From contig JBKBUF010000049.1 in NCBI GenBank assembly GCA_046290815.1, positions 1 to 18,761 on the forward strand: DNA of 18,761 nt, given 5' to 3'. This stretch comes from JBKBUF01 sp046290815 (GTDB lineage: Bacteria > Bacteroidota > Bacteroidia > Cytophagales > Cytophagaceae). Below, piece by piece: positions 6,927 through 15,629 of the stretch (the first letter of the stretch is position 1; each line of letters opens with the position of its first letter). The position numbers and the translations under genes are program-made. The notes beneath the pieces were generated by a model, which saw nothing but the letters and a program-made list of their open reading frames with translations, was not told the origin of the DNA and made no database searches.

Positions 6927-8042
6927 CTACTTTTTGTTATTTGAATTAAGAATAGTGAACAACTCCGGAGATGCCTTCAGGTAATTTGGTGAAGCTGTCT
7001 TCTTTTTCCATTGTTCCGAAACAAAAGTACCTTTTTGTATTCTTGCATCTATATCTTTGAATGGAGAATTCTGCTTCCACATTCTGTGTGCACGCCATTC
7101 GCAATTGATATAGCTGATGGCCTTTATTACATCCTGATTTTTTTCTATAGTTTCAAAAAAAGGAACAAACCATTCATTCCAGGCCTCCTTTGCAGAAGAA
7201 GTGTCACTAAGATCTATACGAATAGATTCCCCATCTCTTTCTATCATTGGTGAGGCCTCAGCTATAAATACAGGTTTTTTTCTTTCCCTTGCAAAATCAA
7301 GCATCGGTTGTGCTTCTTTGAATCTTGAAAAGAATGAATACGCACACCAGTCAACATACTCATCACCCGGATACCACTCATTCAATTCATCTTTACTGCT
7401 TCCGAATCCTTTTGATTGCCATACGTAAGCTACATTATTCACCCCCATCGAGTCCAACATGGTTCTGATTCTGATAAATGCTTTTTTATAAGGTTCTTTC
7501 TCATAAAAATTCCATTCAGGCGCATCAAACTCATAACCTATTCTAAGGAAGACAGGTCTGCTTCCAAGATTTTTAATCCAATTTCCAAGCTTTATTATCA
7601 GGTCATCATGAATACCCATCGCCACACTGTCTTCATGGTTTACAAGCTCAAGGCCAATCGCCAAGGCAGAATTTGCGAAATCATCATCATCAATCTGCAT
7701 TTGAATATTGCTGAAGCTGTCACCCCAATCATCTGTAGTAGTCAGTCCGTCGAGCCCTTTGTATGTGTGTCCGAAAGAAATATCGCCCGGACGGAAATTT
7801 GTATACATTGTAAATCCTGCAGGCTTGTCAAAGTGGTCGAAATATCCGTCGTTGTAATCCTTTAATCCCCCTATAGCTTCAAGTTCCTGCCCAGCAAAAA
7901 GTATAACCTTGCCATCTTCGGGTTCGAACTTAGCATAGGGTTTATCATTGGATCCGGAATTCTTTAGGTTATCCTTTATGATAATTAAGACAGCAATTAC
8001 GACCGATAATAACAATGCTGTTAATGCTAAATTCTTTTTCAT
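6927..8042 (-). CDS. Membrane-anchored or exported GH26-like glycoside hydrolase (paralogue 2)
   Basis: A 371-residue paralogue of the next gene. Shared blocks include KFEPEDGKV near the N-terminus, SRPVFLRIGYE171FDAPEWNFY with acid/base Glu171, WYPGDEYVDW, and KKPVFIAE262AS with nucleophile Glu262. Near the C-terminus both share NEWFVPFFE-type and KAS/HASPxLF motifs. Residues 1-22 form a basic N-terminus and long hydrophobic stretch without a clear Gln/Ala cleavage site or lipobox Cys, so the protein may stay anchored in the inner membrane. I chose the ATG at 8042 because it begins the signal sequence and lies 19 bases after the GH43 stop. The ATG at 8099 would overlap GH43 and add 19 non-signal residues. 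It differs from paralogue 1 in lacking the Cys cluster. Confidence 0.75.
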   Translation of the reverse strand: MKKNLALTALLLSVVIAVLIIIKDNLKNSGSNDKPYAKFEPEDGKVILFAGQELEAIGGLKDYNDGYFDHFDKPAGFTMYTNFRPGDISFGHTYKGLDGLTTTDDWGDSFSNIQMQIDDDDFANSALAIGLELVNHEDSVAMGIHDDLIIKLGNWIKNLGSRPVFLRIGYEFDAPEWNFYEKEPYKKAFIRIRTMLDSMGVNNVAYVWQSKGFGSSKDELNEWYPGDEYVDWCAYSFFSRFKEAQPMLDFARERKKPVFIAEASPMIERDGESIRIDLSDTSSAKEAWNEWFVPFFETIEKNQDVIKAISYINCEWRAHRMWKQNSPFKDIDARIQKGTFVSEQWKKKTASPNYLKASPELFTILNSNNKK

Positions 8043-8061
8043 ATTTACATAATTAAAATCG

Positions 8062-9651
8062 CTACTTTTCAATGTATTCAAACCAGTCAAAGTCTGCATG
8101 CAATTTATTCCCTGTTAAGTCCTGGCAGCACAAACCGACGAATGAACCTGTAAAGGCAGGTCTGTAGCGGTTTTGTTCATCTCTTACAAAATCATCGGAT
8201 AAGGTGCTTCCGTCGAGTCGCGGACCGGCTTTTATCCATTCATTTCCATCGGAAGAATAAAAAAACTGTAAACCCGAATTATGGAAAATGCATTTCAAAT
8301 AAATTTTATCCATCGATGAAATGTCTATAGGATACTCCATTGGCTCTGCAGTTATATAATTTGCACAACTTAAAACATTCAATGATTTTCCTTCACCATT
8401 TTCAGTACCACTTACATAGAAGTAATAATAATTACCTGTATTGTAATAGCAGACAAGTCCGGCCATCTGCTGAAAATTTGAAGGATTAAATTCCAGACAA
8501 GTGGATGCTTCTATCTGAAAGTGCTGCACCCTTCTGGCTACGAGACTTTGCTGATGAAAAGAACTTAATGATTCTCTGCCTTTTAATCGCATATATCCGG
8601 GTCTTTCAGTAAGACTTAACCATTCTTCAGTAACCGGAATTCTTAATGACTGGAAATTAATATTTAATTCAGTTGAATTGAATTCATCTCTGGTTTCTGG
8701 TTTGGGAAGATGATTACCTGAATCCGGAATTTCCAATAATAAAGATGGTAACCTGGATCCATGTGCAGTGTAAAGCCACCCATCTTCCTTCCATTCCATT
8801 TTCTCAATACATGTTTCTCTTCCGAGAGTACATCTTCCACGTGTGGTCAATGGTCTACCGCAAAGAAACACGGCGTACCAATCCCCCTCTGCTGTCTCTA
8901 CAAGATCTGCATGTCCTGCTTTTTGTATTGGATGAAATTCATTCCCACGTGATGAAATAATCGGATTGTTTGGATGTACTTCATAGGGACCTGTTATTTT
9001 TTTAGATCTTGCAAGAGTAACAGCATGTCCGTATTCAGTCCCACCTTCTGCAGTAATCAGATAATAGTATCCGTTCCTCTTGTATATATGTGGCCCTTCT
9101 GTCAGACCTATTCTTGTACCATCAAATATTTTATGAACAGGTCCTATCAGCTTATTTTGCATTGCATCAAATTCCTGAAGTATTATTCCTCCGAAAAATT
9201 TGCCTTTCCTATGATCAACCAACATACTGGTGTACCATTTTCTACCATCTTCGTCGTGAAATAATGAACCATCAAATCCTCTTGAATTAAGAAAAACAGG
9301 ATCGGACCATTGTCCCATGATATCTGTTGTGGTGACAAGGTAATTCGGCGTATCTTTCCATACTCCGTCAAATGATTTCACATTGGAATAAACCAGATAA
9401 AAAACACCATTATCATAAGATAAACAAGGTGCCCATACACCACATGAGTCAGGCACACCCTTCATATCAAGTTGCGAAATTCTTTTAAGCGGCCTTGACA
9501 CCAACTTCCAATTAGCAAGATCTTTCGAATGATGAATCTGTACTCCGGGAAACCACTCAAAGGTGGAAGTAGCAATATAATAGTCACTACCAACCCTAAT
9601 GATTGACGGATCAGGATTAAAACCTTTCAGTATAGGATTATTAATGAGCAT
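8062..9651 (-). CDS. GH43 beta-xylosidase / alpha-L-arabinofuranosidase
   Basis: A 529-residue protein that closely matches GH43 subfamily 11 beta-xylosidases such as the Selenomonas ruminantium enzyme. It opens with NPILKGFNPDPSIIR, containing the catalytic base Asp14. RGFDGSLFHD supplies Asp127, which tunes the acid, and TEGPHIY supplies the general acid Glu185. These positions agree with the characterised enzyme to within one residue. A five-bladed propeller covers about 1-310, and a C-terminal beta-sandwich of the GH43_C2 type covers about 330-529. There is no signal peptide, so the enzyme should act in the cytoplasm on imported xylo-oligosaccharides. Its start codon lies 11 bases inside the end of the MFS gene, so the two are translationally linked. 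Confidence 0.93.
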   Translation of the reverse strand: MLINNPILKGFNPDPSIIRVGSDYYIATSTFEWFPGVQIHHSKDLANWKLVSRPLKRISQLDMKGVPDSCGVWAPCLSYDNGVFYLVYSNVKSFDGVWKDTPNYLVTTTDIMGQWSDPVFLNSRGFDGSLFHDEDGRKWYTSMLVDHRKGKFFGGIILQEFDAMQNKLIGPVHKIFDGTRIGLTEGPHIYKRNGYYYLITAEGGTEYGHAVTLARSKKITGPYEVHPNNPIISSRGNEFHPIQKAGHADLVETAEGDWYAVFLCGRPLTTRGRCTLGRETCIEKMEWKEDGWLYTAHGSRLPSLLLEIPDSGNHLPKPETRDEFNSTELNINFQSLRIPVTEEWLSLTERPGYMRLKGRESLSSFHQQSLVARRVQHFQIEASTCLEFNPSNFQQMAGLVCYYNTGNYYYFYVSGTENGEGKSLNVLSCANYITAEPMEYPIDISSMDKIYLKCIFHNSGLQFFYSSDGNEWIKAGPRLDGSTLSDDFVRDEQNRYRPAFTGSFVGLCCQDLTGNKLHADFDWFEYIEK

Positions 9652-11290
9652 AAACAGGTATATCTAATTCCTCTGTGTCTTTGATGGGCGTAAGTCCCGG
9701 AACCAGTTTCTTTTCTATCTCTTCAAGAGACATTCCCTTGGTTTCCGGAACAAATTTCCAGACAAATAATATGGCTATTATCATAAACCCGGCAAAGATA
9801 AAGTAGGTCAAAGCAGAACCAAGGTAATCTAATTCCACAGGAAAAATGCTGGCAACAAAAAAACTTGTAATCGCATTAAATGTGCCTGCAACAGAAATGG
9901 CCATACCCCTGTACCTGTTAGGAAAAATCTCCGAAAGCATAGTCCACATTACAGGACCTAGCGAAATTGAAAACCCAATAATAAATCCAAGTATTCCTGC
10001 CAGCACTATGAATGCGTTAATACTTATACTGTTGTTTAGTATGATAGCTTTAATTGATTCAAATTTCTCCCCTACATTTGAAATATTGTTTGAATACATC
10101 AATGCTTTAATGTTATTAAAAAACAGAAGCTCACTGTTAAATTGTTGGTTTTTTATTTCGGAAAAAGCATTATATAATCTTATGTTTTCCATTTCACCTA
10201 AAATCGATTCTTTTTGCACCGCCGAAGAAATGTCAGTAATTGATTTTTCAGTAATTGTATAAGTTGCTTTATGAAAAGAATAACCTACTACCATTAAAGA
10301 AGCAGCCATTAAAGATATACCTGCCAACAATAGGGGCTTTCTTCCCAATCTGTCAATTAAAAACATGGATACAATAGTACCTGCTATAAATACCACACCT
10401 AAGATTACTGATTGAAGGAAGGCGCTATCCCGCCCGCCTCCTGCTGTTTCAAATATTAAAGGTGCATAATACAAAACAGCATTTATTCCTGATATTTGCT
10501 GAAAGAATGCAAGTGCCAAACCAATCATTAGAACAAATCTCATATTAGTAGAAAACAGTTCTGTAAATCCCGGTCTCAACTTATTGGAAGAATTTGTAAT
10601 ACTCCTTTTTATTTTTTCAAATTCAGATTGTGCATGAATATCACCACCTGCTTTTTTCAATACAGCTACACCTTCTTCTTCTCTTCCTTTTTGAATCAGC
10701 CATCGTGGACTTTCAGGAATAAGAAGCAATAACAAGAAATAAGCGACAGCTGGAATTAAAGCTATACCCAGCATCCATCTCCAGTTCAATTCAGGATTTT
10801 CAACCAGTTTAAGAATAAAATAATTTGAAAAATAAGCAGATGACAATCCTAATACTATGTTCAATTGGTTGAAGGTAACAAGCTTACCCCTTTGTGCAGG
10901 AGGTGCAATTTCAGCTATGTAAACCGGTGCAACCAGAATGGCAATCCCCACACCCAGTCCACCAATTATTCGCGAAATGATGAAGATTGAAATATCATTA
11001 GCTAATGCCGTTCCCAATGCACCCAATACAAATAAAATTGAGGTAATCAGCAATGCAGGTTTTCTTCCCAGTTTATCACTCAATGCTCCGGCGATAAAGT
11101 TACCGATAATACTTCCCCCCACTATTGAACTTACTGATAAGCCAAGCAAAATCGGATTATCTGCCAGATTAAGAGAAACCCTATAAAAAGGTACTGCGCC
11201 TGAGATTACCGCCCCGTCAAACCCCAATAAAAATCCACCCAGGGATACGACCAAAGCAATTAAGATTGAATAGATTAAATGATTTTTCAT
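9641..11290 (-). CDS. MFS sugar porter (XylE/GLUT-like) with an enlarged TM9-TM10 loop
   Basis: A 549-residue sugar:proton symporter of the MFS sugar-porter family. Motifs in order: GFDGAVISG (TM1), DKLGRKPAL (loop 2-3), RIIGGLGVG, PVYIAEIAPPAQRGK, PESPRWLIQKGR, FFQQISGINAVLYYAP (TM7), DRLGRKPLL, MLSEIFPNRYRG and the C-terminal PETKG. Family members are usually 460-490 residues. The excess is a hydrophilic segment at about 340-424 between TM9 and TM10, facing the periplasm. As first gene of the operon with GH43 and two GH26-like enzymes, it most likely brings in xylose or a related sugar. Confidence 0.9.
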   Translation of the reverse strand: MKNHLIYSILIALVVSLGGFLLGFDGAVISGAVPFYRVSLNLADNPILLGLSVSSIVGGSIIGNFIAGALSDKLGRKPALLITSILFVLGALGTALANDISIFIISRIIGGLGVGIAILVAPVYIAEIAPPAQRGKLVTFNQLNIVLGLSSAYFSNYFILKLVENPELNWRWMLGIALIPAVAYFLLLLLIPESPRWLIQKGREEEGVAVLKKAGGDIHAQSEFEKIKRSITNSSNKLRPGFTELFSTNMRFVLMIGLALAFFQQISGINAVLYYAPLIFETAGGGRDSAFLQSVILGVVFIAGTIVSMFLIDRLGRKPLLLAGISLMAASLMVVGYSFHKATYTITEKSITDISSAVQKESILGEMENIRLYNAFSEIKNQQFNSELLFFNNIKALMYSNNISNVGEKFESIKAIILNNSISINAFIVLAGILGFIIGFSISLGPVMWTMLSEIFPNRYRGMAISVAGTFNAITSFFVASIFPVELDYLGSALTYFIFAGFMIIAILFVWKFVPETKGMSLEEIEKKLVPGLTPIKDTEELDIPVYAH

Positions 11291-11315
11291 AAATTTTCTG
11301 GGTTTTCTGATTTTT

Positions 11316-11354
11316 TTACAATACTAAGTGTTATTTTTACACTTACAATACTAA
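11316..11354. promoter_or_regulatory. Direct and inverted repeats upstream of the carbohydrate operon
   Basis: The 12-base word TTACAATACTAA occurs at 11316-11327 and again at 11343-11354. Between and overlapping them is a perfect 7-base inverted repeat, TAAGTGT (11325-11331) and ACACTTA (11339-11345), with a 7-base loop. On the minus strand each direct repeat contains TAGTATTG, one mismatch from TAnnTTTG. The block ends 26 bases before the MFS start codon, so it may be the operator and promoter of the operon. No regulator gene is adjacent. Confidence 0.45.
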
Positions 11355-11396
11355 ATTAGAAAAAAAATTTAAGACTACAAGGATTTTGCGAAAAAA

Positions 11397-11404
11397 TAAT
11401 TTTG
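11397..11404 (+). promoter_or_regulatory. Bacteroidota -7 element for the SSS symporter gene
   Basis: TAATTTTG matches TAnnTTTG on the plus strand. It would give an untranslated leader of about 100 bases before the ATG at 11512. No TTG is found at the expected -33 distance, so support is moderate. Confidence 0.45.
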
Positions 11405-11415
11405 AACTAGGTATG

Positions 11416-11433
11416 TGCAATTGCGCGGTTGCA
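11416..11433. promoter_or_regulatory. Candidate operator TGCAA-N8-TTGCA
   Basis: A 5-base inverted repeat with a GC-rich centre (TTGCGCGG) in an otherwise AT-rich leader. It overlaps two short palindromes, GCAATTGC and GTTGCAAC. The layout recalls LacI/GalR-type operators but does not match their spacing. It lies just downstream of the predicted start of the symporter transcript, where a repressor would act. Confidence 0.25.
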
Positions 11434-11511
11434 ACATTGATACCCATTAGACGTACATGGTTCATAAATTATTTATTAAAGCACACATTAGTATGAAGCG
11501 ATCTTATTAAG

Positions 11512-13029
11512 ATGACATTTCAATTATACGATTACTTCCTGTTTGGGCTATTTTTTGCATTTATATTTTACCTTATATACGAAGGTTCAGCAAAACGTCT
11601 TGTTACATCTCACTATTTTAATGCAGGAGGAAAATTAAGCTGGTTTCTGATTGGTGCATCCTTTCTGGGAACCAATATTTCATTTGAGTATATCTTCAAT
11701 TCCGCCGCAAATGGTTTCACTGTCGGATTAGCTTTCGGCAGTTATGAATGGATGGCTTCATTTATTATGATAATAGTAGCCATTTACATTCTTCCATATT
11801 TTTTGAGAATAGGTGTACTGACACTTCCTGAATATCTTCAGCACAGGTTTAACAAATCCACCAGATTGCTGATGGCCATTTTATTTGTGGGTTTACAAAC
11901 AGGAATGCTGATTCCGATATTAAACTCCAATGCAATGTTTGTAGAGGCGCTATGGGGGATCCCGGGAATATATACCATTCTTTTTATCTCCCTATGTGGC
12001 GGAGCTATTATTATTTCAGGTGGATTAAAAACCAAAATAAAATTAGATGCAGTAGTGGTTATACTCTTCCTGTTTTCTTCAGTGGTACTTCTGATGTTTT
12101 GCTTTCATGAGACAGGAGGCATCACAAATTTTATAAACATTGCAGGAGACAGGCTAAATATTATTCAGCCATCTACACACCAATCAATACCATGGACCAG
12201 CGTTTTCTTAGGTGGTCTTTGGGTTTTGCATGTAAAATATTGGGCATTCTTTCAACCTATTGCGCAAACTGCGCTTGCTTCGGCATCTTTATCTGAATCT
12301 CAGAAGGGCTTTCTTTTTGCAGCATCGGTAAAAGTACTTATCCCCTTTCTTCTGATTATACCCGGAATCATCGGATATGAATTATATGCTTCTGAAATTA
12401 CAGTTCCTCAGTTTACTTTAACCACTTTAATAAGTAAAGTAGCTCCGGCAAGTTTGGCAGGAATTATTATTTTAGGATATGTAGGGACCATGTTTGCAAC
12501 TTATACAGGTTATCTAAATGCTACTTCGGTAATCCTCTCCCTTGATATCGGGTCCTCCGTTTTTAAAAACCAAAGCGAGAAACAAATATTAAGAAGAACA
12601 AGAATAACATCATTGCTGATTATAGGGATCAGTATTTGCCTGGCAGTGATTTTTTCTTCAACAGGAAATTTATTTGATCTGACTCTAAACATTTTACTAT
12701 CGGTTACACCTGTCAGTACAACTGTTTTTCTTTTTGCGATTTTCAGCAAAAAAACACCGGCATTTGCAGCAAACATTAGCATCATTGCGGGAATTCCGGT
12801 TTTCTTTCTGGTGAGGCATTTCGTCAACTTGTCGTTGCTGGACGTTTCAGGACTAACCTTTCTGATCCTTTCAGCATTTATGCTCCTGAACAGGATTGTT
12901 TTTGCTTTGCCCTCTGATGTAGTATTGCCTGAGAAATTTGCCGTTAAATTTGAAAGAAATCTTTTAGTGGAAATCTGGGGAATTTTTCTTGTGGCCTCTG
13001 TTTTTACGATTTACGCTATTTTTCTTTAA
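11512..13029 (+). CDS. SSS-family sodium:sugar symporter (SGLT-like)
   Basis: A 505-residue integral membrane protein with 13-14 predicted helices. Residues 36-112 follow the SGLT pattern closely: YFNAGGKLSWFLIGASFLGTNIS, then FEYIFNSAANGFTVGLAFGSYEW and LRIGVLTLPEYLQHRF. Later blocks (LKTKIKLDAVVVILF, VKYWAFFQPIAQTALAS) are also typical of the family. Sodium drives uptake of a sugar, possibly a pentose or galactoside, judging only by the divergent xylan-type operon. It is shorter than vSGLT (about 540 residues) at the C-terminus. A 13-base palindrome, ATCTTA-T-TAAGAT (11501-11513), overlaps the start codon. I see no downstream terminator. Confidence 0.88.
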   Translation: MTFQLYDYFLFGLFFAFIFYLIYEGSAKRLVTSHYFNAGGKLSWFLIGASFLGTNISFEYIFNSAANGFTVGLAFGSYEWMASFIMIIVAIYILPYFLRIGVLTLPEYLQHRFNKSTRLLMAILFVGLQTGMLIPILNSNAMFVEALWGIPGIYTILFISLCGGAIIISGGLKTKIKLDAVVVILFLFSSVVLLMFCFHETGGITNFINIAGDRLNIIQPSTHQSIPWTSVFLGGLWVLHVKYWAFFQPIAQTALASASLSESQKGFLFAASVKVLIPFLLIIPGIIGYELYASEITVPQFTLTTLISKVAPASLAGIIILGYVGTMFATYTGYLNATSVILSLDIGSSVFKNQSEKQILRRTRITSLLIIGISICLAVIFSSTGNLFDLTLNILLSVTPVSTTVFLFAIFSKKTPAFAANISIIAGIPVFFLVRHFVNLSLLDVSGLTFLILSAFMLLNRIVFALPSDVVLPEKFAVKFERNLLVEIWGIFLVASVFTIYAIFL

Positions 13030-13146
13030 TCTGTATTTTCTGCGATCAAATATTTGCCGAAAAAAAAGGGCAATTCATATACTTTTCACAGCCTGTTGAC
13101 ATTAGGAAAATGTTAAAAAAACATTATTTATGCTGCGGTAAAAATG

Positions 13147-13154
13147 TATATTTG
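13147..13154 (+). promoter_or_regulatory. Bacteroidota -7 element for the lpx operon
   Basis: TATATTTG matches TAnnTTTG exactly and lies 25 bases before the lpxD start codon, a normal leader length. A TTGAC at 13096-13100 is too far upstream to serve as its -33 element. Confidence 0.6.
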
Positions 13155-13179
13155 TAAAACTTTCATGGATTAAGGATAA

Positions 13180-14220
13180 ATGGAATTCACTACCCAACAA
13201 ATTGCTCAACTCATTGGAGGTGAGATAAAAGGTGATAATAGTTTAAAAATAAACAGGTTAGCTAAAATCCAGGAGGCAGCTCCCGGTTCTATCTCTTTCC
13301 TATCCAACCTTAAGTACGAAAATTTCATTTACTCCACAGACGCAAGTGCCGTTATTGTGAACAAAGCTTTTGTTCCCAAAACGGAGGTAAAAACGACCTT
13401 AATCCTTGTAGATGACCCATATACAAGCTTTTCCACGCTATTAGAAGAATATTCCAGAATCGTCAATTTTGTTAAAGTCGGAATAGAACAACCATCCTAT
13501 TTAGGTGAAAATTCTGTAACAGGATCTAAAATATACAGGGGAGCCTTTTCTTATATCGGAAACAACTGTTCAATAGGAGATAATGTTAAAATTTATCCTC
13601 ATGTGTATATAGGAGATAATGTAAAGATCGGAAATAATTGCATTCTCTATCCGGGGGTAAAAGTGTATGCAGGAACAGTTATTGGCAATTATTGCACACT
13701 ACATTCAGGTGTTGTTATTGGCAGCGACGGTTTTGGCTTTGCTCCACAGGCAGATGGGACCTACAAAACTATTCCACAGATTGGAAATGTGATTATCGGA
13801 AACCATGTAGATATCGGTTCTAATACTGTTATAGATTGTGCCACAATGGGTTCGACCATCATTCATGATGGTGTAAAACTTGACAATCTGATTCAGATAG
13901 CCCACAATGTTGAAATAGGAAAAAACACCGTAATTGCAGCCCAAAGCGGAATATCCGGTTCTACAAAAATAGGAGAAAACTGTGTAATCGGTGGTCAGGT
14001 GGGTATTGTAGGTCATATAACCATTGCCAATAAAACCAGCATCGGCGCTCAGTCCGGCGTTGGGAAATCCATTGAAAAAGAAGGAACTGCCATACAGGGA
14101 AGTCCTGCATTTGACTATAAAAAACAATTGAAATCTGTAACTATCTACAGGAAATTACCGGAATTACAGAAACGAATTGAGGAACTTGAAGAAAAAATTA
14201 TAAATTTGCCGACTTTATAG
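13180..14220 (+). CDS. lpxD: UDP-3-O-(3-hydroxyacyl)glucosamine N-acyltransferase
   Basis: A 346-residue cytoplasmic enzyme of lipid A synthesis. It adds the second 3-hydroxyacyl chain, at the 2-amino group, from acyl-ACP. The N-terminal uridine-binding domain (about 1-100) includes PGSISFLSNLKYENF. The left-handed beta-helix (about 108-310) is built of hexapeptide repeats such as IGDNVK and IGNNCI. IQIAH242NVEIG holds the catalytic His, equivalent to His239 of the E. coli enzyme, and GSDGFGF is the usual family turn. A C-terminal coiled helix (about 318-346) completes the trimer. It is first in the operon and is separated from lpxC-fabZ by 7 bases. The length agrees with family norms. Confidence 0.97.
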   Translation: MEFTTQQIAQLIGGEIKGDNSLKINRLAKIQEAAPGSISFLSNLKYENFIYSTDASAVIVNKAFVPKTEVKTTLILVDDPYTSFSTLLEEYSRIVNFVKVGIEQPSYLGENSVTGSKIYRGAFSYIGNNCSIGDNVKIYPHVYIGDNVKIGNNCILYPGVKVYAGTVIGNYCTLHSGVVIGSDGFGFAPQADGTYKTIPQIGNVIIGNHVDIGSNTVIDCATMGSTIIHDGVKLDNLIQIAHNVEIGKNTVIAAQSGISGSTKIGENCVIGGQVGIVGHITIANKTSIGAQSGVGKSIEKEGTAIQGSPAFDYKKQLKSVTIYRKLPELQKRIEELEEKIINLPTL

Positions 14221-14227
14221 GCTAAAA

Positions 14228-15622
14228 ATGAACGTTAAGCAGCATACAATCAAAAGTCCAGTATCAATTTCAGGAGTTGGATTACACACAGGAGTAAAAG
14301 TAAACCTTACCTTTTTACCAGCACCGACTAATCACGGAATTAAATTTCAGAGGGTTGACCTTCCTGACAAACCTATAGTGGAAGCCGATGTTGATAACGT
14401 TGTTGACCTTTCTCGAGGTACGACCATTGAAAAAAACGGCGCAAGAGTAAGTACAGTAGAACATACACTTGCTGCACTTATGGGACTTCAGGTGGACAAC
14501 GTCCTTATTCAGTTAGACGCTGCAGAAACACCCATTATGGATGGAAGCTCACAGCCCTTTGTTGAGGCGATTGAGGCTGTCGGGCTACAAGAACAAAATG
14601 CTTTGAGAAATTTCTTTGAAGTTCCTCACAGTGTTTTTTACAAAGACAATGAAAAAAACATAGAGATAGCAGCTCTTCCTTTAGACGATTACCGAGTGAC
14701 AGTAATGGTAGATTACAACTCCCCTGTTCTTGGTAGTCAGCATGCATCATTGAATGATATAGGACACTTCTCCAAGGAAATTGCTTCATGCAGAACATTC
14801 TGTTTCCTGCATGAACTTGAAATGCTTCAGAAGCAAAACCTGATAAAAGGTGGTGACCTGAACAATGCAATTGTGGTGGTAGACAGAGTGGTGAAGGATG
14901 ACGAATTGGAGCACCTTGCCAAGCTTTTTAACAAACCGAAAGTTGAAGTTAAAAAAGAAGGTATCCTTAACAACATTGAGTTAAGATATAAAAATGAACC
15001 TGCAAGACATAAGCTCCTTGATGTAATAGGAGACCTTGCCCTTGTAGGTCGTCCATTGAAAGCACAAATTCTTGCTGCTAGACCGGGACATGCTGCTAAC
15101 ATTGCCTTTGCTAAAAAACTAAAAAAGGTGATGATGGAAGCGAATAAAAATAATATTCCTCATTACGATCCGACTTTACCTCCTGTAATGGATGTAAATC
15201 AAATTTATCGTGCTTTAAGACATGCTTACCCTTTTAAACTTGTAGATAAAATTTTCCATTTGGATGAAACTACGGTGGCAGGTGTAAAAAATGTAACTAT
15301 TAATGAGCCTTTCTTCCAGGGACACTTTCCTGGAAATCCTGTAATGCCTGGTGTAATGCAAATTGAAGCTATGGCTCATACAGGTGGTATTCTGGTACTA
15401 AATACTGTACCGGACCCTGAAAACTATTGGACCTATTTCCTGAGCATTGAAAGCTGCAGGTTTAGAAAAATGGTTTTACCGGGAGATCAGATTATTTTTA
15501 AATGCGAACTTTTAGCACCCATTAAAAGAGGAATCGCCAAAATGCAGGGACAGGCTTTTGTAGGTGGAAACCTGGTATGCGAAGCAGTTATGTCCGCCAG
15601 CATTGTTAGAAAAGATTCCTAA
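14228..15622 (+). CDS. lpxC-fabZ: Bifunctional UDP-3-O-acyl-GlcNAc deacetylase / 3-hydroxyacyl-ACP dehydratase
   Basis: A 464-residue natural fusion common in Bacteroidota. Residues about 1-305 are LpxC, the zinc enzyme committing to lipid A. The zinc ligands are His79 (STVEH) and His261 and Asp265 (HKLLD); Glu78 is the general base and His288 (RPGH) the second catalytic residue. Residues about 322-464 are FabZ, the hot-dog fold dehydratase of fatty acid synthesis. HAYPFKLVDK opens that part, and FFQGHFPGNPVMPGVMQIE carries His366 and Glu380. The fusion links lipid A and fatty acid flux in one chain. The gene sits between lpxD and lpxA with 7-base gaps, which supports a single transcript. Confidence 0.97.
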   Translation: MNVKQHTIKSPVSISGVGLHTGVKVNLTFLPAPTNHGIKFQRVDLPDKPIVEADVDNVVDLSRGTTIEKNGARVSTVEHTLAALMGLQVDNVLIQLDAAETPIMDGSSQPFVEAIEAVGLQEQNALRNFFEVPHSVFYKDNEKNIEIAALPLDDYRVTVMVDYNSPVLGSQHASLNDIGHFSKEIASCRTFCFLHELEMLQKQNLIKGGDLNNAIVVVDRVVKDDELEHLAKLFNKPKVEVKKEGILNNIELRYKNEPARHKLLDVIGDLALVGRPLKAQILAARPGHAANIAFAKKLKKVMMEANKNNIPHYDPTLPPVMDVNQIYRALRHAYPFKLVDKIFHLDETTVAGVKNVTINEPFFQGHFPGNPVMPGVMQIEAMAHTGGILVLNTVPDPENYWTYFLSIESCRFRKMVLPGDQIIFKCELLAPIKRGIAKMQGQAFVGGNLVCEAVMSASIVRKDS

Positions 15623-15629
15623 GGAAAAT

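Noticed and set aside
7416..7865. 149-codon open frame on the plus strand
   Set aside because: It lies antisense inside the second GH26-like gene, has no recognisable domain and is explained by that gene's codon bias.
9846..10262. 138-codon open frame on the plus strand
   Set aside because: It is antisense to the MFS porter, whose membrane helices give long open complementary frames.
13054..13073. Hairpin TTGCC/GGCAA as terminator of the SSS symporter gene
   Set aside because: The stem is only five bases, the loop is A-rich and there is no T-run after it.
13705..14127. 140-codon open frame on the minus strand
   Set aside because: It is antisense to the hexapeptide repeats of lpxD and has no independent support.
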